64,000 nucleotides of DNA from positions 434,001 through 498,000 of the forward strand of contig NZ_JAINFL010000004.1 in assembly GCF_022458895.1 (NCBI RefSeq). The letters are read 5' to 3'. Positions 18,611-27,838 of the stretch are shown here, piece after piece. Both the position numbers and the translations under genes were made by a program. This DNA is from Roseihalotalea indica (GTDB lineage Bacteria > Bacteroidota > Bacteroidia > Cytophagales > Cyclobacteriaceae). How positions within the stretch are numbered: position 1 is the first letter of the stretch; the number at the start of each line of letters is the position of its first letter. A model generated the notes under the pieces. The model was given only the letters and a program-made list of their open reading frames with translations, searched no databases and was not told the DNA's origin.

Positions 18611-20831
18611 CGGTTTCTGTTTGTATTCCCAACAATTGAGAAATTAAAGGCAAGGTCAATGCTGCTCGCTCATGATTAAACCCCGCTTCGCCGGTACTTT
18701 GCGTGGCAGTTGAAGGTCCTGTTTTTCCATGACGGGCCTTTTCGCCTAACTTCCTCCGTTCGGGCTTGGAAAAATTGGAAAAACTTCTTCGCAGTACCGG
18801 TAGTGCCTGGGTAAAGGCTTCATCTTCTAATGACTCAACCCATTGATTAAGTAACCCCCATAAGGTATCATCCAGCAGTAATAGCATGCCACTTCCCTGT
18901 AAAAACCCCTCGAGCCAGGCAGCAGAATAACTTATTGGCTGTGCCGTAGATAACGCCAGAGAAAACTTTTGAGCGACTATCCCTTCCTTCCACACAGCGT
19001 TCTCCGACAGAATTCGACAGGCTTTCCCGGCAACCAACCCGTGCACCTGGGTATGCTCAGCAATGATTTGCAGCGTTTCGTACCATGATAGTTCGTAAGC
19101 ATCATTGCGTAAGAGCTTCAGCGCTCCATGCATTGCATCTACTTTTTCGTAAGCGTCAGTCGCACTATCCTCATCCAGGGCCGTACAGGCATTGGGTAAT
19201 CCAATACAGATTCGAGAAACCAGGCTCTCAAGTACATGGTCAATCATACCTACATCAGTCTTACGTACATCACCATAGCGACTTACTTTTACCAATGGTG
19301 GCAGAGCCTGCATCAGTTGGAAGATGTCACCAGATACGGCGGCCAATGCGTCAATACGCTGCATCAATGCTCCTACAGCATCGGGTATATCGGCCGGAAG
19401 CGTTTGTGACAATAACTGAGCGACAGCACTTAGCTCCGTCGCTTGTGCCGACTGATGCCGGGTATAAGCTGATGCGGCTAGTGCTATGGTATTGCCCCAA
19501 ATACCTTTTTCAATCACTTCAATGGTCATTTCCGGCTCCCAGTGAAGGTTCCATTGCTCTTTGAAGGTTCCTTTACCGGAGACGTAGGCGGGCGTGCCCC
19601 AGCGGATTTCTAATAACTGTAACCGATGCAACAGCTTACTTCTTTCTAAATCCAGATCCTTTCGCAAATCCAGTAGCAGGGCTTTGCGTTCGTCGGTAGG
19701 TTTCAGACGAGTCCGCTTCTGCTGTTGTTGCAAGTCAAACTGAAGTGGCACAGCAGGCACTTCGGCGGGCACCTCTCCCATTCGTTGTCCGACGATCAAC
19801 TCTTCCTGCACCAGGCTTAATAGACTAGTGTCTCCGAAGGATAACACAGTATTGGTCGCTTCATTGTATTCGGCCAAGCCCGGACGAGGCAAATCTCTTA
19901 ATCCGGCCAGGGTATCGGCTAATCGGACGGCTTCAATGATATGAGCGGTGGAGGTGTCCATCTGGTGCTTTCGGAATACCCGTGCCACCTGCGTCATCCA
20001 TCCGTAACCTCTCTCCTCGGGTTGTTCAGCGTTCCAAATATGGTGATACCACCCAGGAGACATGACTCCGGCACCATAGCCGCTCGCCCAGGTAAGCCGG
20101 TTATACGTCCAGGGAACCCATGTCGCTTCTATTTTGCATTTAGGCAACCCTTTCAGGCGCTCGTTATCCTCTTTTTTAGGAGGACGATTGATCAGAGCGG
20201 GGGCATGCCAGGCTCCGCATATTACAGCAATATTTTCAAAGTCCTGCTCGGCCTGGTAGATCAGTTTGCGCATGTATGCCTCACGCAACTCATTCTCGGG
20301 GTCCTCCGGCAAGATTAAATTTTCACGAAGCGCAGTCATCCCTTCCTGAATAGCCTCAAAGCTATCCTGATCGTTTGTACGCAACTCAAACTGGTGCTCC
20401 CACCAAAGCTCAGTATCCTGAAACCCGGCGGCCTGAGCTAAATGGGATAGTGGATGCTCTGGCGAACTTTTTTCTTGTTGCTCTGTCGTTAAGGCACTCT
20501 TTTCGGATTGTTCCCCTGCAAACCGGTAAGTGAATGGAAGATCCATAAACCGGACGGGAATGTTATTCTTTAGTCCGTAGGTAATGGCCTGCCACTCGGG
20601 TGAAAACGTGGCAAAGGGGTAGAATGAAGCTCGTTGGGGCTGATCGCTACGGTACACCAGCATAGCTACCGGGGGTTGCATATCCGGATGTTGAGCATAA
20701 GGAAGAATGGTATCTGCCTCCGGCGGCCCTTCCACCAGCAACATATCGGGTTGCAACTTTTGTAAAAATTTCAGTACGCTGCGCGCCGAACCGGGACCGT
20801 GGTGCCGAATGCCTAATACATGTACTGGCAT
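18603..20831 (-). CDS. DUF5682 family protein
   Basis: The 742-aa protein matches DUF5682. Its N-terminal 250 residues carry GIRHHGPGSARS near 7-18, LLVEGPPEAD near 31-40 and AVICGAWHAPAL near 202-213: two G-x-x-H type motifs plus an acidic motif. This arrangement recalls the TraB/TIKI/PrgY metalloprotease-like fold, which I infer by eye. The remaining two thirds are helical. It has no signal peptide. It sits between the MoxR ATPase (10-base gap) and the VWA gene (overlap), and would be the main partner or effector of that chaperone pair. Confidence 0.85.
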   Translation of the reverse strand: MPVHVLGIRHHGPGSARSVLKFLQKLQPDMLLVEGPPEADTILPYAQHPDMQPPVAMLVYRSDQPQRASFYPFATFSPEWQAITYGLKNNIPVRFMDLPFTYRFAGEQSEKSALTTEQQEKSSPEHPLSHLAQAAGFQDTELWWEHQFELRTNDQDSFEAIQEGMTALRENLILPEDPENELREAYMRKLIYQAEQDFENIAVICGAWHAPALINRPPKKEDNERLKGLPKCKIEATWVPWTYNRLTWASGYGAGVMSPGWYHHIWNAEQPEERGYGWMTQVARVFRKHQMDTSTAHIIEAVRLADTLAGLRDLPRPGLAEYNEATNTVLSFGDTSLLSLVQEELIVGQRMGEVPAEVPAVPLQFDLQQQQKRTRLKPTDERKALLLDLRKDLDLERSKLLHRLQLLEIRWGTPAYVSGKGTFKEQWNLHWEPEMTIEVIEKGIWGNTIALAASAYTRHQSAQATELSAVAQLLSQTLPADIPDAVGALMQRIDALAAVSGDIFQLMQALPPLVKVSRYGDVRKTDVGMIDHVLESLVSRICIGLPNACTALDEDSATDAYEKVDAMHGALKLLRNDAYELSWYETLQIIAEHTQVHGLVAGKACRILSENAVWKEGIVAQKFSLALSTAQPISYSAAWLEGFLQGSGMLLLLDDTLWGLLNQWVESLEDEAFTQALPVLRRSFSNFSKPERRKLGEKARHGKTGPSTATQSTGEAGFNHERAALTLPLISQLLGIQTETDG

Positions 20832-20841
20832 AATTTCTTGG

Positions 20842-21921
20842 TTAGATCAGTTCACGACAAGCTCGGTAAATATCTTTCCAGCCATCACGGTTTTTCACCA
20901 CCGTTTCCAGATATTCCTTCCATACTACCTGGTCTTGTACCGGATCTTTTACAATAGCTCCTACCAGCCCGGAAGCTATGTCATCCGCACTTAAACTACC
21001 GTCTCCAAAATGGCCTGATAAAGCCATGCCGCTGTTGACCACCGATATTGCTTCTGCCGTGCTCAACGTCCCGGTAGGCACTTTGAGCTTGGTTTTCCCA
21101 TCCGCAGTCATACCTGTTCGCAGCTCTCGGAAAATAGTTACAATTCGTTTGATTTCATCCAGCGCCGGTATTTCGGCCGGCAGTTCCAGAGCCTTACTGA
21201 CACTTTCCACCCGCCGACGAACGATATCGATTTCTTCTTCCATTGTATGGGGAGTCGGTAAAATCACGGTGTTGAACCGTCGCTTCAAAGCACCGGACAA
21301 CTCATTGACGCCCTTGTCCCTATTATTAGCCGTTGCAATGACGTTAAACCCACGCGTAGCCTGGATCTCCGTATTTAGTTCGGGAATCGGCATGGTTTTC
21401 TCCGACAAGATTGTAATCAGGGTATCCTGTACATCGGCGGTAATCCGGGTAAGTTCTTCTACTCGGGCTATTTTTCCGGTTTGCATCGCCCGCATCATGG
21501 GAGTTTCTACCAGTGCACCAGGTGAAGGTCCTTCTGCCAGCAGTTTAGCGTAGTTCCAGCCATAGCGGATAGCCTCCTCGCTGGTACCAGCAGTGCCTTG
21601 TATGAGCAAGGTAGAGTTGCCACTAATTGCTGCGGCCAGATGCTCAGCCACCCAGGATTTAGCCGTTCCGGGTAGGCCGTACAGTAACAAGGCCCGATCG
21701 GTGGTAAGGGTAGCCACGGCGATCTCCATCAACCTTTTATTACCGATATATTTAGGAGTGATTTCAAAACCGCTCTTTAGTTTTCCCCCAATTAAGTAAG
21801 TTACAACGGCCCAGGGTGACATGCTCCAGTTGGGTGGAACAGGATGGGTATCGGCTTTAGCCAGGGCCGCCAGTTCTTCAGCAAATAATTGCTCGGCATG
21901 CTGTCGTAATAATTCTGCCAT
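20842..21921 (-). CDS. MoxR-like AAA ATPase
   Basis: This 359-aa ATPase has Walker A GLPGTAKS at 82-89, a Walker B-like block ending RVEELTRI near 153-160 (Glu where Asp is usual), sensor 1 in VIATANNRDKG near 194-204 and an arginine finger in ALKRRFN near 212-218. It matches the MoxR branch, whose members act as assembly chaperones for VWA proteins. It is the third gene of a tight operon with SWIM, DUF5691, DUF5682 and VWA genes, spaced by 11 and 10 bases. Confidence 0.92.
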   Translation of the reverse strand: MAELLRQHAEQLFAEELAALAKADTHPVPPNWSMSPWAVVTYLIGGKLKSGFEITPKYIGNKRLMEIAVATLTTDRALLLYGLPGTAKSWVAEHLAAAISGNSTLLIQGTAGTSEEAIRYGWNYAKLLAEGPSPGALVETPMMRAMQTGKIARVEELTRITADVQDTLITILSEKTMPIPELNTEIQATRGFNVIATANNRDKGVNELSGALKRRFNTVILPTPHTMEEEIDIVRRRVESVSKALELPAEIPALDEIKRIVTIFRELRTGMTADGKTKLKVPTGTLSTAEAISVVNSGMALSGHFGDGSLSADDIASGLVGAIVKDPVQDQVVWKEYLETVVKNRDGWKDIYRACRELI

Positions 21922-21932
21922 ATTGATTTCCG

Positions 21933-23474
21933 TTATTCGTCAAATGATGTTTTTATCTTTGTTCTCAGGGTGATAATTCTAAAAAGATCTCCCGTCATCG
22001 CTCGCCAGGTTTCTCTCTTTTCATTGGCTGGTGGAGTAAATTCCTGCTGATGGGCCAAGATTTCAGAATGTAAGCGATGAGCAAGCCGAAGCATTCTATC
22101 CACCTCATTATAATACACTCCTCGCTCGGCATACACTTGATATAGCAGGTGCATTACAGCTTTTGAGAACTTCAGCGACCAGGGAAAATTGAAGGTCTCC
22201 AGTGAATCCAACAGGTGGTTATAGGTTAACAAACCCTTCAAAACTTTCCCATCAAACAACTGGAGCAACGTATCCTGAGAGGCTAGTGGAAGCAGAGCCA
22301 GCGCATCTTCCTGCCACTGCTGCTGGGTAATGTCTGAAGCAGAGCAGTATTTTAACCAGCTGTTCGCCCATTCCTGATTACCATGAAAAACGATAGCCTT
22401 TACCAGCGCAGGCCGATATTTATGCAATACCTTATTGGTTAAAAACTGCTTGATTATTTTTTCAGGTGCTAGTTTTAGCGTCGCTTCCCATTGCTGAGGT
22501 AAGATAATTGCCAGTAACTGAAACGCCTGGTATTCCTGATCAGAAAATGTTTTATGCAGACTTTCCTTTTCCAGATCAAGCTCTTCAATGATTTGTAGGT
22601 GTGTGGGGTCAGGATGCACTTCAATCTTGGCGGCTCCCAGACCAAAAACGCCACTTTCTTTTAAAGTTAATAATGTTGCTCCTGCTTGAGAGAGACGCTG
22701 AGCCAACATGCTTTCCGGTTGACGCAGCAAGAGTTCTTTCGCCAATGCACTGACTTTTTTGCTTTTGTCCTGCTGGCGGATAGTATCCAGAAAGGAAATA
22801 TCCTGAGCGTCAGGGTAATCAGCCCATATACTTAAAAATTCAAGACGATCGGTAGCACTCTCTTCTCCCCAGCTTTCAAGCAATAATTTCTTTGCCAACG
22901 GTTGATCTTGCTGCATCAGATATTGAAATAGTTGCCTTCGCTGGCTGGCCCTGCCTGTTTCCCAAAGCTCTTCCGTTGATTTTAAGAGAAGGTGCCAGTC
23001 CTCATTCATCTCCGCCAGCCACTTACCACGTTCTCCCATCACCTTTCGGATACTGTACTGTAGGGGAATGTTATCCTGACTGAGCGTAAGCAATTGCGGC
23101 AAAAACTCGGGTGAGATGATGTGCGATTTTTCAGCACAGACTTCCAGCCACTCCAATACTAATGCAGTTTGATTTTCTCTCAGCAAAGTTGCTAATAGTT
23201 GAGTGGCCGCATTAGCCGTATACATCAATGACTCTTCCTGAGAAATAGCCAGTACAGTATCTATCTTCGGAAATTCTTTACCCGCCTGTTCATATGGCAG
23301 TAACAGGGAAGAAAGCTGTAGGAATTGCGTTTCTGTATCTTCGCTTGACAACTGAGCTATCTTAGCCTGAATGGTTGAGGGCAAGCGATCCAGTAGGGGT
23401 TTTACATCTACTTTTTCTGTACCCAGTAGAAGTGCTTTCAGCAGATCATTTATTACCTCCATTCTATAAGACAT
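21933..23474 (-). CDS. DUF5691 family helical-repeat protein
   Basis: The 513-aa protein is helical throughout, with leucine- and glutamine-rich pairs that look like HEAT-type repeats (for example QPESMLAQRLSQAGATLL near 253-270). It corresponds to the DUF5691 family found beside MoxR, DUF5682 and SWIM proteins. No enzymatic motif is visible; a scaffold role is inferred. Its start overlaps the end of the SWIM gene by 11 bases, which implies coupled translation. Confidence 0.85.
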   Translation of the reverse strand: MSYRMEVINDLLKALLLGTEKVDVKPLLDRLPSTIQAKIAQLSSEDTETQFLQLSSLLLPYEQAGKEFPKIDTVLAISQEESLMYTANAATQLLATLLRENQTALVLEWLEVCAEKSHIISPEFLPQLLTLSQDNIPLQYSIRKVMGERGKWLAEMNEDWHLLLKSTEELWETGRASQRRQLFQYLMQQDQPLAKKLLLESWGEESATDRLEFLSIWADYPDAQDISFLDTIRQQDKSKKVSALAKELLLRQPESMLAQRLSQAGATLLTLKESGVFGLGAAKIEVHPDPTHLQIIEELDLEKESLHKTFSDQEYQAFQLLAIILPQQWEATLKLAPEKIIKQFLTNKVLHKYRPALVKAIVFHGNQEWANSWLKYCSASDITQQQWQEDALALLPLASQDTLLQLFDGKVLKGLLTYNHLLDSLETFNFPWSLKFSKAVMHLLYQVYAERGVYYNEVDRMLRLAHRLHSEILAHQQEFTPPANEKRETWRAMTGDLFRIITLRTKIKTSFDE

Positions 23475-24765
23475 GATAGTTGGATGATGCCCAGGCGCCT
23501 AAGGGATATAACTTTTGATGCTCTACTACTCCACATACCGGTATGGGGCGCCCGCCACTCAACGCTAGTAGTTTCCACTGATCATCAGGGGTGGCAGCTA
23601 CCGGAATGACTTTATGGGCCTGATCCAGAAATAGCAGTGTGTCATGATCCAGGTATGGAGTCATGGCTGAGAACACGACAGGAACCTGAATTATCCAGGG
23701 ATTAGCCGCTAGTGCAGATGCATAAGCACCTTCAAACTCATTTAGGTCATAATAACCTACAGGAGGCTGGAAGTTGTGGGTACGCTGTTGTGATTTCACA
23801 ATAGCCCGTAACGGATAATTTCCCGGATAAAAAACCAGTTCTGCTTCTATTCGAGTACCAGGAACGAATCCGCTATCTCTTGGCTGACCAGATACTATGA
23901 ATTGTAGAATCAGGGCATAGCGCTCGCTTTTCTCTCCTCTAAGCCAGTATTTTATGACTGTAAGGCGGTCTTCCTGCGATTCCTGTTTCCCTAACACACT
24001 CCATACGTCTTCTATACCTTCCTGCTGTTTTAATTCCTCCTGATTGTACGTCCAGCCGAGCACCGTTTTGATATCTTCTTGCACTTTTGGGGCAAGTTGT
24101 TCCCGATGAGTAAAACCTTCTGTAGCTAAATATAATTGAGTCAGTACGTACCAAGCCCGATGCTCCCATCCCAAGGTATAGTAATCCAGGTTACTCAGGT
24201 AGCGGATCAGTGTGGCTAAGCCTGGTGCCTGAGCATCTACCATCCGAGCCTCAGTTTCGTACCAGAAGGCAGATGTTTTCTCGGGGAATGTTGCTATGCC
24301 ATTGAGGATCAAATCCTTCAGCCAGCGTTGCAATTCTTCTACTCCCTCAGCAACTTTTTTGGTTCGCTTGGCTGCCCGCTTCTGTTGAGCCTCTGTATCA
24401 ACTGGTTTGTTTTTTTTCTCGCTTTGCTTTTCAGCTTTTTTTGCCCGCTGTTCTAACCAAGTTATCACCCACTCTGGCGGTAGTGCCGATGAAAAAGCCT
24501 CAGGAGAACGAACGTGTAACAGAAATAGCCCGATAGCGTGTTTGCAGGGAAATTTCCGACTTGGACATGAGCATTTATAACCGATCTGTTGCAGATCAAT
24601 CCGTGTTTGATAAGGGGTGCTTCCACTGCCTTTTACCTCTCCCCAGAGAGCATCACTAGTTGCCCCCAGGCTTGGCCATTTTCCAGGATTTGCCTGCCCT
24701 TTTCCGGCTTTTACGGATGCAGCATCTGGGGCTAAGGCAATAATTTGTTCTTCTGTCCATTGCAT
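23464..24765 (-). CDS. SWIM zinc-finger protein
   Basis: The 433-aa protein has a SWIM zinc finger near its N-terminus: Cys65, Cys67, Cys74 and His76 in the pattern C-x-C-x(6)-C-x-H. A charged Lys/Glu linker (residues 110-145) is followed by a large helical and beta region. SWIM fingers bind DNA or protein. It is the first gene of the operon and therefore probably sets target recognition for the DUF5691-MoxR-DUF5682-VWA partners. The ATG at 24765 is the family start. Confidence 0.9.
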   Translation of the reverse strand: MQWTEEQIIALAPDAASVKAGKGQANPGKWPSLGATSDALWGEVKGSGSTPYQTRIDLQQIGYKCSCPSRKFPCKHAIGLFLLHVRSPEAFSSALPPEWVITWLEQRAKKAEKQSEKKNKPVDTEAQQKRAAKRTKKVAEGVEELQRWLKDLILNGIATFPEKTSAFWYETEARMVDAQAPGLATLIRYLSNLDYYTLGWEHRAWYVLTQLYLATEGFTHREQLAPKVQEDIKTVLGWTYNQEELKQQEGIEDVWSVLGKQESQEDRLTVIKYWLRGEKSERYALILQFIVSGQPRDSGFVPGTRIEAELVFYPGNYPLRAIVKSQQRTHNFQPPVGYYDLNEFEGAYASALAANPWIIQVPVVFSAMTPYLDHDTLLFLDQAHKVIPVAATPDDQWKLLALSGGRPIPVCGVVEHQKLYPLGAWASSNYHVL

Positions 24766-25313
24766 ATACTTACCCTAGTAAGTAAAGAGATAGTTTACAA
24801 ATCTGTTTTTGTAATAGATAAAGACTGTGTTAGAGTAATTTCGAAGAAATAGGGCATTCTACTTCTGATTTGAGTATTATAACACCTTTTGAGGCTCACT
24901 AGCATTTCAACAGTACATGCGCTGTTTCACGCATTCCTGATTAATGGCTAAAACAGATAGAGTGATGAATTTGCCCTGTAGTGTTTACCTCTTCAACAAA
25001 TTTGACCAATTCCTTGGGTGCTCTAATTATTACCCGCTCAAGTTCAATGATTTTTCTCTTATTGCCGGCTTAATTCTGTCTCAATTCTTACCTGGTAAGA
25101 AATTTACCGTATAGATCAGTGCTTAACAGCGCCTACTTATGAGTTTAAGAGGAGGGTAAACTCACTGCTTTCATTGTTTAAGGCTCTCAGGAAGAACCTT
25201 CTATAAGTACTGATAATTGGATATTTCTAATAATTTACAGCTTGACTGCGGCGGGTCGCTTTGTGAAAATTAAAGGGATCATGCTACGTATTGTTCCCAA
25301 AGAAAATAAAAAA
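24766..25313. other. Interval without an intact gene
   Basis: This stretch holds no intact gene. On the minus strand about 24950-25065 a short frame reads like coding sequence (ELERVIIRAPKELVKFVEEV) but has no start codon after the preceding stop, so it could be the decayed end of a gene. The promoter of the SWIM operon should lie near 24770-24850. Confidence 0.45.
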
Positions 25314-25339
25314 CCCTCTCAGAAGTGAATCTAAGAGGG
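25314..25339 (-). terminator. Terminator of tRNA-Leu
   Basis: On the minus strand CCCTCTTAGA / TCTGAGAGGG forms a stem followed by a T run, starting 7 bases after the tRNA-Leu 3' end. Confidence 0.85.
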
Positions 25340-25345
25340 CTTGTG

Positions 25346-25429
25346 TACCTAGAGCCGGAGTCGAACCGGCACGGGTGTTACCCCATTGGTGTTTGAGACC
25401 AACGCGTCTACCAATTCCGCCATCTAGGC
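25346..25429 (-). tRNA. tRNA-Leu (anticodon CAA)
   Basis: The 84-base sequence folds as a class II tRNA: acceptor GCCTAGA pairs TCTAGGT, the D arm reads GGCGGAATTGGTAGACG, the anticodon stem TTGGT/ACCAA carries loop CTCAAAC (anticodon CAA, Leu), a variable arm follows and the T arm is GCCGG-TTCGACT-CCGGC. The discriminator base is A; CCA is not encoded. A terminator follows. Confidence 0.97.
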
Positions 25430-25484
25430 AAAACGGACTGCAAACGTAGCCAACTTTCTATAAACTACCAACACTTTTATGCTA

Positions 25485-26252
25485 TTAATCTCGGTCAAAT
25501 TGTATCATTATAGGGCTATCGTATCCTAACCCTAATAATTCGTGGGCATTACCCTGATTGATGCCAATTTCCAGCCAACCCGAACTATTAAATAGCAGAA
25601 ACACCTCACCAAAATCAACGTCATGATAATGTTGATGGAGATGCCGAGTTGTTTCCCGGCCAAATCGCAGTTGAAAATCCACTCCTTTCTTAAGAAGCTC
25701 AAAGGTGTCCTGATCAATATTGGTAACGAGATTGCCATAATGGTCTACATGTACAACGTGGCCGACAATTTGCTTTCTGGTGGCTTTTATGGCTCGCGGA
25801 AGTTTCCGTTCAACTTCTGTAATAGTATTTCCTAACTTTCTGAGTTCTATCCCCTGACTTAGCGCTAGTGCTGCCGGTGCCAGTATATCTTTAGCTGCAA
25901 AAGTAGTAGGCTCAGGCACATCAAGTAATGTAGCTTCATCCGGTGCCTGCTCGCTTAATAAACTGATCAGCCCGTTATCTGCACTTACAAAATAGTGATT
26001 ATGCAAACGCACGGCAATATACCGTTGCTGTGGTGACTGCGCGTCTACCGCTATCAGATGAACTGTGTTAGGAGGAAAATCTGCGTATACCGATTTAAGA
26101 ACAAATGAACCATGGGCTATATTAAAGCATTCTATCTGATGACTTATATCTACCAGTTGTACGTGTGAATCCAAACCATAAAGTTTGGCTTTCACCGCCG
26201 CCACATAATGATCAGTCGTTCCAAAGTCGGAGGTAAAAGTGATTAATGACAT
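25485..26252 (-). CDS. SAM hydroxide adenosyltransferase (DUF62) family enzyme
   Basis: From the Met at 26252 the product is 255 aa, starting with the family signature LITFTSDFGTTDHYVAAVK. The conserved VDISHQI and the SADNGLIS blocks and the C-terminal DHYGNLVTNI block match the SAM hydrolase / adenosyl-chloride synthase superfamily, which in ordinary bacteria hydrolyses S-adenosylmethionine to adenosine and methionine. The frame stays open to 26300, but the extra 16 codons are not family sequence. It is divergent from phoH. Confidence 0.9.
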   Translation of the reverse strand: MSLITFTSDFGTTDHYVAAVKAKLYGLDSHVQLVDISHQIECFNIAHGSFVLKSVYADFPPNTVHLIAVDAQSPQQRYIAVRLHNHYFVSADNGLISLLSEQAPDEATLLDVPEPTTFAAKDILAPAALALSQGIELRKLGNTITEVERKLPRAIKATRKQIVGHVVHVDHYGNLVTNIDQDTFELLKKGVDFQLRFGRETTRHLHQHYHDVDFGEVFLLFNSSGWLEIGINQGNAHELLGLGYDSPIMIQFDRD

Positions 26253-26355
26253 GGTTTCGAGAGGAATATTACGTACTTTTATAAAGGCAAAACTAAACAT
26301 TAATGAATTGTTTGCTCGTTATAGTATTAAAATCTTATAAACAAACTGATAGCGA

Positions 26356-27312
26356 TTGGTAGAGAAAGTAATTACACTAGACGACGTCTCCTTATTAGAT
26401 TTTTTAGGCGTAGAGAATAAAAATATCCGGTTAATTTCCAATGCTTTTCCGCAAAGCAAGGTTGTCTCCCGGGGCAATGAAATTCGCATCCAAGGCAGCA
26501 CTCCTGAGATTATCAAGATTAATGACATCATCAATGCTCTGCTGGATCATTACAGCCGTTATGGAAAAGTCGGCGAGGATGAGGTAAAAACTTACATCAG
26601 CAATGAGAAGCAGCCGATGGTTGATGAGAGCGTGGATGATATCCTGTTGTACGGTACGCGGGGTGCGGTTATCAAACCCCGAACGGCTAACCAGTTTAAC
26701 CTGGTGCAATCAGCATCAAAAAATGATCTGGTCTTTGCTATTGGCCCAGCGGGAACCGGGAAAACCTACATTTCCGTAGCCCTGGCTGTGCGGGCATTGA
26801 AGAATAAGCGAGTTAAGAAAATAATTATTACCCGACCGGCAGTAGAGGCGGGTGAAAATCTAGGATTTTTACCAGGTGATCTGAAAGAAAAGATTGATCC
26901 GTATCTGCGGCCGATTTACGATGCCCTCGGGGATATGGTGCCCAGCGAGAAACTTAAATTCTATGAAGAGAATAAGGTGATAGAGATCGCACCACTGGCT
27001 TATATGCGAGGCCGAACCCTACAAAATGCATTTATTTTGCTAGATGAAGCCCAAAATACCACTCCCATGCAAATCAAAATGTTTTTGACACGTATGGGCC
27101 CAAACTCCAAGGTAATCATTACCGGAGACCGATCGCAGGTTGATTTACCCCGCAACCAAAAGTCAGGGTTAATTGATGCTTTAGAAGTGCTAAAAGACGT
27201 AAAGGGTATTGGCTTCGTTACGCTGGATAGTGAAGATGTGGTACGTCACCGTATTGTGAAAGACATCATCAATGCTTATGATGGTGCAGACACAAAACGC
27301 ATGGAAAGCTAA
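26356..27312 (+). CDS. phoH: PhoH family ATPase
   Basis: The 318-aa protein begins at a TTG codon; the first part (1-100) is the KH-like N-terminal extension of the PhoH/YbeZ type, and the ATPase core holds Walker A GPAGTGKT near 131-138 and Walker B ILLDEAQN near 228-235. PhoH proteins are RNA-linked ATPases thought to work with the RNase YbeY. No ATG lies in frame near the start, supporting TTG. One base after its stop begins a GNAT gene, so the two are co-transcribed. Confidence 0.93.
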   Translation: MVEKVITLDDVSLLDFLGVENKNIRLISNAFPQSKVVSRGNEIRIQGSTPEIIKINDIINALLDHYSRYGKVGEDEVKTYISNEKQPMVDESVDDILLYGTRGAVIKPRTANQFNLVQSASKNDLVFAIGPAGTGKTYISVALAVRALKNKRVKKIIITRPAVEAGENLGFLPGDLKEKIDPYLRPIYDALGDMVPSEKLKFYEENKVIEIAPLAYMRGRTLQNAFILLDEAQNTTPMQIKMFLTRMGPNSKVIITGDRSQVDLPRNQKSGLIDALEVLKDVKGIGFVTLDSEDVVRHRIVKDIINAYDGADTKRMES

Positions 27313-27313
27313 T

Positions 27314-27748
27314 ATGATGAAAGTTCGTAAAGCTATCTCTGATGATGAGCGTCGACAGGCATTTGCTGTTCGAGAGATAGTATTTGTACAGGAACAAAAT
27401 GTACCTACAGAGGAAGAGTATGATGAGTATGATAATACCGCAATCCACTTCGTAGCGTATGATAAACACGGGAAAGCGTGTGGTACTGCCCGCTGGCGCT
27501 ATACTAACAGAGGTATTAAATTAGAAAGATTCGCGGTGCTTAAACCGTTTCGCGGTAAAGGAGCTGGTGCTGCCTTATTATTAGCCATACTAGAAGATAT
27601 CAGCCGTGAGTTTGACGCGGCTAAGAAGGAGGTTTATTTGCATGCCCAAACTACGGCCGTTCCTTTTTATGAAAAATTTGGTTTTTCAACAGAAGGAGAA
27701 GAGTTTGAAGAGTGCAACATTAAGCATTATCTAATGAAGCGAATTTAA
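27314..27748 (+). CDS. GNAT family N-acetyltransferase
   Basis: From the ATG at 27314 the product is 144 aa. It shows the GNAT fold with the acetyl-CoA loop FRGKGAGAALL near 77-87 (R-x-x-G-x-G/A) and the PFYEKFGFSTEGEEFEE strand near the C-terminus typical of the ElaA-like group, opening with AVREIVFVQEQNVP. It acetylates an unknown amine in the cytoplasm. The frame opens earlier inside phoH, but the later start directly after the phoH stop fits the family. Confidence 0.92.
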   Translation: MMKVRKAISDDERRQAFAVREIVFVQEQNVPTEEEYDEYDNTAIHFVAYDKHGKACGTARWRYTNRGIKLERFAVLKPFRGKGAGAALLLAILEDISREFDAAKKEVYLHAQTTAVPFYEKFGFSTEGEEFEECNIKHYLMKRI

Positions 27749-27838
27749 ACTGCTCATTTTCAAATAATTAACACCTTCACCTTTAATCTTCAAACTTCCC
27801 TCCTTTTCTTATTCTTTCTGTTTTCTGGCATTCCAGGC

